Assembly (NCBI RefSeq): GCF_041435435.1 | Contig: NZ_CP108494.1 | Coordinates: 8,218,501-8,282,500 of the forward strand | Length of the DNA: 64,000 nucleotides | Direction of reading: 5' to 3' | DNA from: Streptomyces sp. NBC_01241 | Lineage (GTDB): Bacteria > Actinomycetota > Actinomycetes > Streptomycetales > Streptomycetaceae | In this document: one piece after another, positions 18,549-27,968 of the stretch | How positions within the stretch are numbered: the first letter of the stretch is position 1 | Layout of the letters: every line of letters begins with the position of its first letter | The notes under the pieces: generated by a model | Seen by the model: only the letters and a program-made list of their open reading frames with translations | Database searches by the model: none | What the model was told of the DNA's origin: nothing | Program-made: the position numbers and the translations under genes

Positions 18549-19112
18549 ATGAATCCGGCCATGACCACCGAGCCCGTCATCCTTGGTGCCAAGGAGCTGA
18601 CCTCCGATCCGGAGCTGGGCGGCCGGATTGCGGAGTCGGCCCACCAGATCCTGGCGACCCTGGTCAGTGGAGATGCCGCGCTTGGCTGGGTCGAACCACC
18701 CTCGCGGGATGAGGTGGCGGAACTTCTCGGCCACGTCGTCTCTGCGGTGCAGGCTGGGGATGCGGCCCTGCGTGCGGCTTACCTCGACGGTCGGCTTGTC
18801 GGGTTGGGGTACTGGCTCCGCTACGCCCGACCGACCCATCGGCCACACGGGGATCTGGAGAAAATCGCGGTAGATGCTGCTGCCCAGGGTCGTGGCATCG
18901 GTCGGGCGCTGACCGCTGCCTTGATCGCTGATGCCCGGGAGGCGGGTATCGAGGTCCTCACCCTGGACGCCCGTGGCGACAACACCAATGCCCTGCACCT
19001 CTACCGGTCGCTGGGTTTCACCGAATACGGCCGTCTCCCCGACTTCGTCGCCGTCGGTGAACGCCGCTACGACAAGGTCTTCTACATGCTGGACTTCCGC
19101 CAACGAGGCTGA
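18549..19112 (+). CDS. GNAT-family N-acetyltransferase
   Basis: 187 residues. The acetyl-CoA binding motif A is clear (AVDAAAQGRGIGRALTAALI), followed by the motif-B helix NALHLYRSLGFTEYG and a C-terminal KVFYMLDF strand. The substrate is unknown. A TAGGCT hexamer lies 7 bases before the ATG and no Shine-Dalgarno is visible, so the mRNA may be leaderless. A terminator follows 18 bases after the stop. It is divergent from the ankyrin gene and has no functional partner nearby. Confidence 0.88.
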   Translation: MNPAMTTEPVILGAKELTSDPELGGRIAESAHQILATLVSGDAALGWVEPPSRDEVAELLGHVVSAVQAGDAALRAAYLDGRLVGLGYWLRYARPTHRPHGDLEKIAVDAAAQGRGIGRALTAALIADAREAGIEVLTLDARGDNTNALHLYRSLGFTEYGRLPDFVAVGERRYDKVFYMLDFRQRG

Positions 19113-19129
19113 CCACTGTCACGCACGAA

Positions 19130-19162
19130 GGCCCGGCGGCGACCCGCCGGCGCTACCGGGCC
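19130..19162 (+). terminator. terminator of acetyltransferase gene
   Basis: GGCCCGG and CCGGGCC close an outer stem, with an inner CGGCG/CGCCG pairing, 18 bases after the stop at 19112. Confidence 0.75.
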
Positions 19163-19442
19163 CTGTCTGGTGCCCCGATGTTGGCGGCCGGTGTCAGGCT
19201 GCGCTGGTGCTCGGGGGCGTCGATCACGCTGCCCAGGTCTTCGATTCCCTCCGATGACTCCTTCCGAGATCGCTTCCTCCCGGATCGTGCCTCAGCCCTC
19301 GCGGAACTCGCTCAGCGGGCGCTCGAACCGACGGGCCGCTATGTCAGCACTGCCATGAACCCGGGCCGCCGCACGGGTCGTTCGGATACCGTCTGATCAG
19401 CTCGTACCAACGATGAAAACGGCCAAAGGCCCCCGGCTGAGA

Positions 19443-19492
19443 GGCCCTGGATGGGGCCCTGCACGCTGGTTTCTCAGGCCCCGTCCAGGGCC
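19443..19492 (-). terminator. long hairpin downstream of PAP2 gene
   Basis: A 16-bp stem GGCCCTGGATGGGGCC / GGCCCCGTCCAGGGCC with one G-T pair and an 18-base loop, about 100 bases beyond the minus-strand PAP2 stop. The gap 19163-19442 shows no gene I can support, although a short plus-strand frame ending at 19396 (ASALAELAQRALEPTGRY) might be a relic. Confidence 0.75.
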
Positions 19493-19589
19493 GGACGGTG
19501 CCCGCCGGCATCAACCGCAGGGCGAACGGAAGTTCACCGGGAGGAGGAAGCATGCGGCAGTAGCCGCACGCCTCCTGATGCAACATGAC

Positions 19590-20951
19590 TCAAACCAGTT
19601 CGGGTTGCGGTTCCGGTTGCCGCGCTGATGCGGCCTTCGGTTCCCACCGTTTGGTGGTCCGTACGTAGGCGAGGACCACTGAGGCAGTCGCCAGAATGAG
19701 AAGTGGTCCAAACACCCACGGATATCTGGCCATCTCCATCGGAAGGTAACGATATGACACCAAGAGTGCAGCGAAGACCGTTGTGCCGTAGGTGACCAGC
19801 TGGATTCCTGACCGGTCCCAGCCACGTTCGAGCGAGCGCAGCGCAGCCTCGATCGTGACCGTGAACACCACGCCGGCAGCGATGTCCGCGCCGTAGTGGT
19901 AGCCGAATCCCAGTGTTGCGCCGAGCGTGGCAATCAGCCAGAAGGCGCCGGCGAATTGCAGAACCTGCGGGCCCTTGCGGGAATGAATGAAGATCGCGGT
20001 GGCCCACGCCGTGTGCAGGCTCGGCATGCAGTTGCGTGGGGTGATCTCGTCGAATGGCATGTGGCGCGGGGTATTGATCGGCGGCGGGGTGTCCGGCCAC
20101 AGGTTGGCCACCGCCCAGTGTCCGCCGTCGGCGCCGTAGGCGAAGATCGGTCCGACCACCGGGAAGATCATGTAGATGCCGGGCCCGAGGAGGCCGATGA
20201 CCAGGAAGGTGCGCACCAGATGATGGCCCGGGAAGCGTCGTTCGACCGCCACGTTACGCAGCTGGTACAGCGCGAAGATGACTGCGGCCACCGCAAGCTG
20301 CGTGTAGACGTAGTCGAGAAAATGGAACCCGATCGGGCCGGTGGCCTTGACGATCCGACCTACCAGCCACGACGGGTTGCCCAGCGCCTGATCGGCGGTT
20401 GCCACGTATTGGTCGAGCACCGCAGGGCGGGTCTTCGATGTGATGAGTAGCCAGGTATCGCCAGTCTTGCGGCCGGCCACCAGCAGCAGGCCCAGCCCGA
20501 CGCCCTTCAGTAGCAGGACACGTTCCCGGCCCGTGCGGCGCGTGAGGGCGATGACCGCATAGCCCAAAATCACCCACAACGCGCCGTTGCCGAAGGGGTG
20601 GCCTTCGGTCACCTTGGCGTCGGCCGCCCACCGCACCAGCGCGAAGGTGACGTCGATGCCGATCGCGACACCGGCCCCGATGAACCGTTGCCGCCAGGTG
20701 AGCACCACCATCATCAACGCCATACTGGCGTACAACAGGAAACCCGATTTGGGGGCGAATACCACCTCTTGCGCCTGGGTGGTGATCGGCCCCGGCAGGC
20801 CGTAGTGACGCGCGGCGATCTCCAGCGCGATGAGGAATCCGAAGGCCACCGCCGCCGCCGTGACCCACAGCGCCGCTCGTGGCCGACGCCACGCAGCGAA
20901 CGTAATTCTCCAGTTTATTCGCGAAAACACCCGCGATACTATCGATATCAA
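19590..20951 (-). CDS. membrane PAP2-family phosphatase
   Basis: About 453 residues with roughly ten membrane spans. The phosphatase motifs are KTRP (about 185), CMPSLHTAW and a final GFGYHYGADI containing the catalytic His and Asp. Such enzymes remove phosphate from isoprenoid or lipid phosphates, or serve in inositol-phosphate lipid pathways. The C-terminal half resembles actinobacterial, especially mycobacterial, PAP2 proteins. The start is TTG 20951 or GTG 20930 in an AT-rich stretch, and neither has a good ribosome site. Codon use is less GC-biased than its neighbours, a hint of transfer. Confidence 0.82.
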   Translation of the reverse strand: MISIVSRVFSRINWRITFAAWRRPRAALWVTAAAVAFGFLIALEIAARHYGLPGPITTQAQEVVFAPKSGFLLYASMALMMVVLTWRQRFIGAGVAIGIDVTFALVRWAADAKVTEGHPFGNGALWVILGYAVIALTRRTGRERVLLLKGVGLGLLLVAGRKTGDTWLLITSKTRPAVLDQYVATADQALGNPSWLVGRIVKATGPIGFHFLDYVYTQLAVAAVIFALYQLRNVAVERRFPGHHLVRTFLVIGLLGPGIYMIFPVVGPIFAYGADGGHWAVANLWPDTPPPINTPRHMPFDEITPRNCMPSLHTAWATAIFIHSRKGPQVLQFAGAFWLIATLGATLGFGYHYGADIAAGVVFTVTIEAALRSLERGWDRSGIQLVTYGTTVFAALLVSYRYLPMEMARYPWVFGPLLILATASVVLAYVRTTKRWEPKAASARQPEPQPELV

Positions 20952-21359
20952 TTGTTTGCCCGATTTGTTAGGTGTTGGTTAAGTAGGTGACCCTTCGTGC
21001 CGGATGGTGCTGCTTTCCGGTGAAGGGCGGGCGATGAGGGCGATCGCCATGAATTCGATCATGTTATCGGAGTGGTGCCGATGGGGTGGCTGGTCACGGA
21101 TGGTGCGTAGGTCAGTCGATCCTGGCTCGATGGTCCAGCGTCTCGGGAACGACCATGAAACTCTCGACGCACGGTGGACAACGAGGGTGACGACACGGAT
21201 TACCCAGCGGCTCCAAAGCATCGTGGTCGCCCTGGCCGGGCGTGTATTCCCGTCGCGTAGGCGCTCTTCTTGCTACGTCCTGTCCGGCGGGAAAGTGCGT
21301 GACTGTCGCGCTTTCGGGACTGTCGGGGCGGGGCGCGAAAGAAGCACCAAGGGGGAAGG

Positions 21360-21767
21360 CGGGAGAGGGAGAATCGGATTTCGTGGGGAAGTTGTTGCCG
21401 CGACAGCGACAGTCGCGGCAGCCTTCGGCGTGTTCGGTGTGGTTCCGGCCGGCGCCGCGTCGGAGGGGAACCTTGAGGGGACGTGGATGTCCACCTCGGT
21501 ATGACCAAGTTCCTGGTCCACTACGTCGACAGCAGTGGCCGACCGCAGTGGCCGACAGCAATGGTCGACAGCAGTGGGGGGAGCACTTCGGATCTGCGAT
21601 CACCATCCCGAAGAGACGCTCACGCACGGGCACTCGACCAGTGCGTCCGCATCCGACTCGCTCGCGCGGCGCACAGCGAACTCCCCGAGTTTCTCTGCAT
21701 CCACGAGACCATGCTGTCGGCCCACCTCGCCTACGTGCCCGTCCGGTCTGCTGTGGCGGCGCTCTGA
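21360..21767 (+). other. possible decayed secreted-protein region
   Basis: The 1-kb gap 20952-21945 has no intact gene I can support. One plus-strand frame carries a signal-peptide-like run (AATATVAAAFGVFGVVPAGAA) then stops at 21504. An overlapping frame goes on to 21767 with HSELPEFLCIHETMLSAHL. Four imperfect 12-13-base copies of GACAGCAGTGGCC lie near 21530-21575. This may be a frameshifted secreted protein or chance. Confidence 0.25.
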
Positions 21768-21945
21768 ACCGCCGTGCTGCCGCCCCCCGTTGTCCGTGCC
21801 GCACCGCGGTCCGCCATGGAGCTCGTCAGTGCCGAACGCCCGCCGAGCAAATTTCCGCTGATCGGTAGTGAGGGGCGGATCACGGGGGTACCGTAGCCGA
21901 ACCTGAGTCCGACCAGGCCGTTTCGGCCGCACGAGGTGACGAACG

Positions 21946-22746
21946 ATGAACAATTACGCGCTGTCCGTACCGCATCCGACGAGCGCGCACCCCGCCCGCG
22001 TCTACAACGTCTGGCTGGGCGGCAAGGATCACTATCCGGTGGATCAGGAGGCAGCGGAACTCGCTGCCCGGGCGAACCCGACGATCGTGCCGTCGGTCCG
22101 GGCCAACCGGGCCTTCCTCGGCCGCGCCGTACGTCACCTCGCGGCGGCCGGGGTACGTCAGTTCCTCGATATCGGTACGGGCATTCCCGCCGCAGAGAAC
22201 ACCCACGAGGTGGCCCAGCGGACCGCTCCCGAATCGCGTGTCGTCTACGTCGACAACGATCCGATCGTCCTCTCCCATGCGCGGGCACTGCTGGTCAGCG
22301 GCCCCGAGGGGCAGACCGACTACGTGCAGGCCGATGCGCGGGACGTGGACACGATTCTCGACGCGGCCTCCCGCACCCTGGATCTGGACCAGCCGGTCGG
22401 TCTCATGCTGGTGGCGATCCTGCAGTACATCAAGGACGCCGAGGACCCGTGGGACGTCACCCGTCGGCTGCTGGACCGGCTTGCCCCCGGCAGTCACCTC
22501 GTCCTGTCCCATCCGGCCGTCGACGTCACCGCCCCCGAGGTCGCCGAATCCATGCGGATCTACAACGAGCGCGCCGCCAGCCACGCCTCCGCCACCCCCC
22601 GCACCCACGAAGAGGTGCAACGATTCTGCGATGGCCTGGACATCCTGGAACCGGGCGTTGTCACCCTGACCCGCTGGCGTCCCGGACCGTCCGATACCCC
22701 GGACGACACCCTGCCCATGTGGTGCGCCGTCGCCCGCAAGGCTTGA
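21946..22746 (+). CDS. SAM-dependent methyltransferase (DUF574 type)
   Basis: 266 residues, the second member of this family in the window. It has ARVYNVWLGGKDHYPVDQEA, the SAM-binding FLDIGTGIPA, YVDNDPIVLSHARALL and LMLVAILQYI. The substrate is unknown. GAGGTGA sits 7 bases before the ATG at 21946. The C-terminal RWRPGPSDTPD block is shared in kind with the paralogue at 15758-16573, but overall the copies are diverged, so it is not a recent duplication. Confidence 0.87.
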   Translation: MNNYALSVPHPTSAHPARVYNVWLGGKDHYPVDQEAAELAARANPTIVPSVRANRAFLGRAVRHLAAAGVRQFLDIGTGIPAAENTHEVAQRTAPESRVVYVDNDPIVLSHARALLVSGPEGQTDYVQADARDVDTILDAASRTLDLDQPVGLMLVAILQYIKDAEDPWDVTRRLLDRLAPGSHLVLSHPAVDVTAPEVAESMRIYNERAASHASATPRTHEEVQRFCDGLDILEPGVVTLTRWRPGPSDTPDDTLPMWCAVARKA

Positions 22747-23199
22747 CCGGCGACTTCCCCGCCCTGCGTCTCACCGGCAGCGGCTGGGTCGATCACAATC
22801 ACGTTCTGAGCTCGCTTGTGGCCGGGCTCCGCCTCGATGCCACAGAGCTGACGTGACAGCCGTACGCGCCCTGTGAACGGATTGCGTCACGGCCCACGCG
22901 ACAGCATGGCACTCGCGTGGGCGCCTGGCCCATGTCGCCCACTCGCCGCGGTGGCGGCGTTCGGGCTGACGGAACCTGGCCCGGGGACTTCCTCAGCAGG
23001 CTCGTGTGACCGATGTGGGCCACGGACGCGTCCTGGCCGAGGAAGTCCGCCCGCTGGTGACCGTAGGGCCGGCCCGGCCCGCCCTCGACCGCACTGAGCA
23101 GCTCGGCGGGACGCGGCCCTCCGCCGAGCTGCTGTGTGCGGCAGGGCCGCGGCTCGCGCCATTGAGGGGGGCCTGTCGTCCTCCTCTGCTCGGGCCCGC

Positions 23200-23665
23200 C
23201 GAGGCGGGTGTGTGCATCATCGGAGCAGGCCGCACCGGACTATGGAGCGCCTACCCCCTCAAGAAGGCGTGACCCGAGTGGGACATCATGGTCCTGGAAC
23301 GGGAGTTCGCGGGTTCGAGGCGTCAGGGCGCAACGGTGGCCGGCCGGCGGCCAAGGCGCCCGGATCGTCTGATCGGTTCGCCAACGAGCACGGCTGGGCC
23401 GCCGTGTTGAGATTCCAGGAAACTATGACCGCCAGGGTCGACAGGATGCTCGGGGGTTCTGCGGCGGGAGAAGTTCGATGCGGACCCGATCAAGAGCGGC
23501 CACCTGGGTGAGGGTGGTGGCGCACGCACCAGCCCAACTGGATCTGCTGCGGAACTCTGCGGCCACTTACCGAAGCTGGGACATCGCGACGAAGTCCTGC
23601 TGTCATCAGTCGAGTGGGAACGCAGGGTCGGCCTGTCGGGGGATCAGGCCAATACGTGGCCGATG
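23200..23665 (+). pseudogene. decayed FAD-dependent oxidoreductase
   Basis: Fragments in all three plus frames line up with the N-terminal third of a glycine-oxidase-like FAD oxidoreductase. They run in order: the dinucleotide motif VCIIGAGRTGLWSAYPLKKA, a stop, then DIMVLEREFAG, ASGRNGG, HGWAAVLRFQETM, FDADPIKSGHLG, HAPAQLDLLRNSAATYRSW and DEVLLSSVEWERRVGLSG. At least four frame changes or stops are needed, so it is dead. The C-terminal two-thirds are absent. The rest of 22747-24212 shows no other clear gene. Confidence 0.7.
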
Positions 23666-23757
23666 AGTTCCTCGCCGAAGACGTCGTAGACGATGACGCG
23701 AATCTGCTGCGAGTAGATGGCGGAGAAGGTCTCCACAATGGTTTTTGCCGTGGACAC
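23644..23757 (-). CDS. possible small protein, 37 residues
   Basis: GTG 23757 preceded by GAGGACCCC opens a 37-codon frame with good third-position GC and a protein-like sequence (FSAIYSQQIRVIVYDVFGEE). It may be a real small gene or the tail of a frameshifted one. I do not recognise it. It overlaps the dead oxidoreductase region on the opposite strand by about 20 bases. Confidence 0.25.
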   Translation of the reverse strand: MSTAKTIVETFSAIYSQQIRVIVYDVFGEELIGHVLA

Positions 23758-24212
23758 GGGGTCCTCGACGGAGGGTTGGGCCGTCGTTCATGTCGGTGGA
23801 GAGGGAGGAATTTCCGGATTCGGTGTCCCAATCACCGTTGATCTTCTGGACTCGTGCGGCAGCCTTCTGCTGGCTTTCGGTGCCGTGCTTATTTACCGCG
23901 ACCGGAACTCTCGTGCCTGCTTGGAGGACTTGGCCTGATTGGTGTCCTCGGGGAGTTTCGTGGCTATGTTGGTGGAGGGACGGGCCCGGCAGAGTCGCCA
24001 TGGAGACTGCATCCGGTGAGCAACGCGGCCGTGACTGCAAGCATTTTTTTGCGGGCTCGCATTCACCGCGAAAGACCAATTGTCTGTAGCGTTCCGCTCC
24101 GATTACCCTTGATCACAAGCCGCCGGCCCGCGACCTGAAGACCTTTCCGCCTTCTCTGCCCGGCGTCCACCGAGGAGTTCAGCGACTGACGCACAACGCA
24201 AGGACGAGAGCG

Positions 24213-24392
24213 ATGACTACAGAACCGTCCCCTGAAGGTCCCGGCCCCGTACCCAGTCGACCGGATCCGGTTCCGCATGACCCGCAGCCACCACCCGAAC
24301 CGGGCCCCGGCAAACCTGAACCCCACCCGGGACCGGAACAGCCCCCGGCGCCGGAGCCCGGATCCCGCCCCGTCCCCGAGCCGCCCGACTGA
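24213..24392 (+). CDS. proline-rich small protein, 59 residues
   Basis: ATG 24213 follows AAGGACGAGAG and opens a 59-codon frame that is almost entirely Pro, Glu, Gly, Asp and Arg (for example PDPVPHDPQPPPEPGPGK). Short proteins of this composition occur in Streptomyces. The function is unknown, and it is likely disordered and acidic. It stands alone, with no operon partner. GC-rich codons and a clear ribosome site support translation. Confidence 0.5.
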   Translation: MTTEPSPEGPGPVPSRPDPVPHDPQPPPEPGPGKPEPHPGPEQPPAPEPGSRPVPEPPD

Positions 24393-24588
24393 CCGGGCGC
24401 TCTGCAGCCCTTCTTTCATCAGTTGCTTGTGAGCGTGCCCCACTGATTGCAGCCTCATCAGGGTGATCGGCGCAAGATGGATACGGGTAGCCGAGTGGGC
24501 CGTGCACCGCCCGTTTCCGGGCATTCTTTCAAGATTGCGCGGCCGTCGGAGCATGGCCTCGTCGGACGCGTGCAGCGGCACCGCCGGT

Positions 24589-25074
24589 CAGGGTTCGTTG
24601 CTCGCTGAAACGTCGCTGATGACCGCCTCCATCGCGCGCACGCGTGGGTCATCCGGGTCGGTCGAGGCGACCTGGCGGAGCCTGTGACGGGTATGAGGTG
24701 CGGTCCGGTGCCGGCGAACCCGCCGTACACACCGTCCGCGAACGCCCGCCTGCCGCGTTGCGGTTCGGCTCGCGCCTGGGAGGCGGGCGACGACGGCCGG
24801 GCAGTGATCGACACGCTCTGTACCAAGGTCCCGCGGTTCGTTCCTTTCGGGCCTGTCCCAGCGACATGGGGTTGACCGTCGCGAGCATTTACCGAGAACC
24901 GGCGTCGAGGTAGCGCCCGTACGAGGTGTCGAGGTATCGGTCCGCCATCAGATCGGCGAACAACTGCGCGTGGATCTGTTCCGTCCGTCCCGCACCGAAT
25001 TCGTCGTACTCCGCAGCGGCCGTTCCTGCTGTGGCCCGGCCCGTCAGGAGCGGTAGAAGCAGGGCGGAGGACAC
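24589..25074 (-). pseudogene. decayed iron-containing redox enzyme (haem-oxygenase-like)
   Basis: Minus strand. The run AAEYDEFGAGRTEQIHAQLF then DTSYGRYLD, an in-frame stop at about 24889 and then ATVNPMSL matches the His/Glu-ligand core of the actinobacterial iron-containing redox enzyme family (haem-oxygenase-like fold). The N and C parts are missing. Further along in another frame, STDPDDPRVRAMEAVIS ends in a stop near 24590 and may be the tail of the same or another gene. The surrounding 24393-25625 has no other supported gene. Confidence 0.55.
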
Positions 25075-25625
25075 CCCGCCTCGGGCTTACGGAAGCTTCA
25101 TGGTGCTTCCTCTCGCCGCCCCCTCCGGTTGCTCCGGGGGCACCGCACGACAGGAGTGCCGACGGTCGCGACAGATATCCGCACAGGCCCAGGCATCCTC
25201 TGGCCCCGACCGGAGGACGCCAGGGGCCGAGATCCCGGCCGAACGCTACGTATACGGCATTATCGGCGAAAAGATCCAAGAAATCGAGATCGCCCGCAAC
25301 GACGATTCCGTATCGAGCGGCGAAGGGGAGAACTCCTTCAGAGCTTCGGATCCGGAGGGCTCCGTTTCGGCCGTGACCCAAATGGCGGGCTGCGCGGACA
25401 CCAAACCTCCGTGACTCAACGGCACGTGCCGGGCGCCGCCCGGGCAGTCGGTCACGCAGCCGGTCAGGATCTTTTGCGCCGTGTCCCAAGGGGCCTGTTG
25501 CCCCGCTCGGGATGCGTAAACCTGGACGCCGATCACTCTGGAGACATGGCAGAGCTATGCCGGTGAGTGGCGGCCTCCTCAGCAGGTACCGATCGGCTGT
25601 ATACCCATGAAAAGGTGACTACCCC

Positions 25626-26510
25626 ATGAATAGCGGAAACAGGATTTTGCTTGCCGCCGCGTTGGCCGGCGGCTATGTGTTGGGCCGCACGAAGAAAGGC
25701 CGGTTCGCTCTCACGGCGGCGTCGTATATCGCTGGACGCCAATTCGGACTCGAACCGCGACAGCTCGTGACCCAAGGGATGCGCAAGCTCGGGGAGATCC
25801 CCCAGGTTGCGGAACTGGGTGAGCAACTGCGTGGAGAGGCCATGGATGCCGGCCGGGATGCCGTCACCGCCGCTTTCAACCGTCGACTGACGACGCTCGC
25901 CGATTCGCTCCATGAAAGAACACTCCAGCTCGAGAGTGGTGGGGAAGAACCGGAAGAGGAGGAAGAAGAGGAAGAGGAGGAGCGCGAGGACGAGTACGCA
26001 CGAGACGGGGGAGAGAGGCCGGAAGAGGAGTACGAGGAGGAGCCCGAAGAGGAGTACGAGGAAGGTGAGGAGGAAACCGAGGACGAAGAAGGTGAGGAAG
26101 GGGAGCCGGAGAGGGAGGAGCCCGAAGAGCGGCCCCGCCATCGCACTTCCCGAGCTGCTGAGGAGCCTGCGCCAAGGAGGCGTGAGTCGGCCACGTCGAC
26201 CGCCGGCCGACGTGAAGCGGAAAAGCGGGGAGCCCCCGCGAAGAGAGACGGGCAAAAACCGGCAGCCAAGAAGGCCACCAAGAAAGAGGCGGCTTCCAGT
26301 AGGGCCGCTGCGAAGAAAACAGAGCCCGCCAAGAAACCAGCAGCCAAGAAGTCGGAACCTGTCAAGAAAGCCATCGCGAAGAAGACGCCTGTGAAGAAGG
26401 CGCCTGCAAAGAAGGCTGCCGCAGGGAAGAAGAAGACTGCTCCTGCTGCCAAGAAGGCTGTCAAGAAAAGTACGAAGAAGGCATCAGCGCGCGTCGAGCG
26501 CCGGAGGTAA
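25626..26510 (+). CDS. gas-vesicle-associated protein (GvpY type) with charged tail
   Basis: 294 residues in three parts. First comes a hydrophobic N terminus ending in YVLGRTKKGRFAL, with VTQGMRKLGEIPQVAELGEQLR (about 1-100). A Glu-rich acidic block follows (about 103-170). Last is a histone-H1-like Lys/Ala tail of about 85 residues with repeated AAKK and PAKK units. In Streptomyces a protein of this kind is normally encoded inside the gas-vesicle cluster, together with an SRPBCC protein. Here it lies outside, on the opposite strand. AAGGTGA precedes the ATG. The Lys tail could bind nucleic acid or acidic partners. Confidence 0.7.
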   Translation: MNSGNRILLAAALAGGYVLGRTKKGRFALTAASYIAGRQFGLEPRQLVTQGMRKLGEIPQVAELGEQLRGEAMDAGRDAVTAAFNRRLTTLADSLHERTLQLESGGEEPEEEEEEEEEEREDEYARDGGERPEEEYEEEPEEEYEEGEEETEDEEGEEGEPEREEPEERPRHRTSRAAEEPAPRRRESATSTAGRREAEKRGAPAKRDGQKPAAKKATKKEAASSRAAAKKTEPAKKPAAKKSEPVKKAIAKKTPVKKAPAKKAAAGKKKTAPAAKKAVKKSTKKASARVERRR

Positions 26511-26516
26511 CAGGTC

Positions 26517-27476
26517 ATGTCAAGAACGGAACAGGGCAATGCGAACTCGGGAATCGATCGACTGCGTGAAGAACTCGGGGACTATCTGAAGGCTCGGGTA
26601 GGGGATCTGGCCGAAAAGGCCGGCGACAAGCTGATCGACGCGACGGACCAGCTCACCGGCGTCGCTGAGAACGGCGGATCACTCTCCAAGGTCGGAGCCA
26701 ACCTCCTCGGAGGCGACTCCCCCCTCAAGGCCGTGCTCTCCGGGACAGCGGAGAACGTCAAGGACAAGCTCGTGGGGAAGGCCAAGGATATGTTCGGCGG
26801 GGGAAAGGGGCGCAAGTCAGGAGACAAGAAGGTCACCAACATCATCGAGGTCATCGATGTCGGTGTGCCATTGCGTACGGCCTACGACCACTGGACGCAG
26901 TACGAGAAATTCAGCAGCTTCACCAAGGGTGTACGGGATGTTTCTCGGACCGATGAGACGTCCAGTAACTGGAAGGCCAAGGTCGGTCCTTCGACCCGGG
27001 GTTGGAAAGCGACCGTTCAGGAGCAGGTACCGGATGAGCGCATTGTCTGGACGTCCGAGGGGGCCAAGGGGTCGACGCGTGGTGCAGTCAGCTTTCATGA
27101 ACTGGCGCCCGGACTGACTCGCATTGTTCTGGTCGTCGAATACTACGCTTCGGGATTCTTTGAGAAGACCGGAAATCTGTGGCGTGCTCAGGGGCGGCGA
27201 CTTCGGCTGGACCTCAAACACTTCCAGCGTCATGTCACGTTCACCGACGAAGAGCCCGAGGGCTGGCGAGGTGAAATTCGCGACGGTGAGGTCGTACAGA
27301 CCCACGAAGAGGCTCTTGAGGAAGAAGAAGCCGCGGACTACGACCGAGAGGACGCCGAGGACTACGACGCGGAGGACGAGGCAGAGGGCGACATCGACGA
27401 GGAGAACGAGGACGAGGATGACTGGGAGGAGAGCGACGAAGAGCAGGACGATGAAGATGAAGAAGACAGCAGGTGA
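26517..27476 (+). CDS. SRPBCC-family gas-vesicle-associated protein (GvpZ type)
   Basis: 319 residues. The first 100 are helical and amphipathic. Residues about 115-250 form an SRPBCC/START-like cyclase-dehydrase domain (IIEVIDVGVPLRTAYDHWTQ, WKATVQEQVPDERIVW). The last 70 are almost all Asp/Glu. GGAGGT at the end of the preceding gene serves as ribosome site, so the pair is coupled. Similar proteins sit between gvpG and gvpJ in Streptomyces clusters. The acidic tail mirrors the Lys-rich tail of the partner, which suggests the two could interact. Confidence 0.75.
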   Translation: MSRTEQGNANSGIDRLREELGDYLKARVGDLAEKAGDKLIDATDQLTGVAENGGSLSKVGANLLGGDSPLKAVLSGTAENVKDKLVGKAKDMFGGGKGRKSGDKKVTNIIEVIDVGVPLRTAYDHWTQYEKFSSFTKGVRDVSRTDETSSNWKAKVGPSTRGWKATVQEQVPDERIVWTSEGAKGSTRGAVSFHELAPGLTRIVLVVEYYASGFFEKTGNLWRAQGRRLRLDLKHFQRHVTFTDEEPEGWRGEIRDGEVVQTHEEALEEEEAADYDREDAEDYDAEDEAEGDIDEENEDEDDWEESDEEQDDEDEEDSR

Positions 27477-27778
27477 GTTGAGGCCCCGTCACGTTCCTTG
27501 GCAGACAGTCGTATTCATGTCCTGGTGGAGCGGTGCAGCAGCCCGTCGGTCCCTGCGGAACGGGAAGATGCCGATTCTTCGTCGACGAGCTTGTGAGGCG
27601 TCCGTGTCGTCACTCACCGGCCGGCTGCAAGGGGCGCTGTAGCTGATCCCGACGCGGTGATGTGTTACCGAGCGCGGGCGAACCGGACCGGCACCGAATG
27701 GACCGGACGCGGGCCCGCCGTCGCCCCGAGTGCGGCGGGTCGCCGTCGTGGCTGTCAATGCCTCGGCATGTCCATCCT

Positions 27779-27952
27779 TCAGTGCTTGAAGACGTCCTTG
27801 CCCTTCTCAAATACCTGCTTCACCTTTCCCTTCGTCTTCTGGGCCCTTCCCTTTCCCTCCAGGCTTTCATTGCCCACGGCCTTCCCGACCGTTTCCTTGG
27901 TTTTCCCTTCTGTTATTTTTCCGATGTTCTTGGTCTTCTTTCCGATGCCCAT
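27779..27952 (-). CDS. CsbD-family stress protein
   Basis: 57 residues, very hydrophilic and Lys/Gly-rich, with the CsbD pattern KITEGKTKETVGKAVGNESLEGKGRAQK. Family members are general-stress proteins of unknown mechanism. GGGAG precedes the ATG. It starts 16 bases after the gvpK stop on the same strand, so it is probably the last gene of the gas-vesicle operon. The interval 27477-27778, between this stop and the convergent SRPBCC gene, holds nothing I can identify. Confidence 0.85.
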   Translation of the reverse strand: MGIGKKTKNIGKITEGKTKETVGKAVGNESLEGKGRAQKTKGKVKQVFEKGKDVFKH

Positions 27953-27968
27953 GTCGTGCTCCCTGGGA

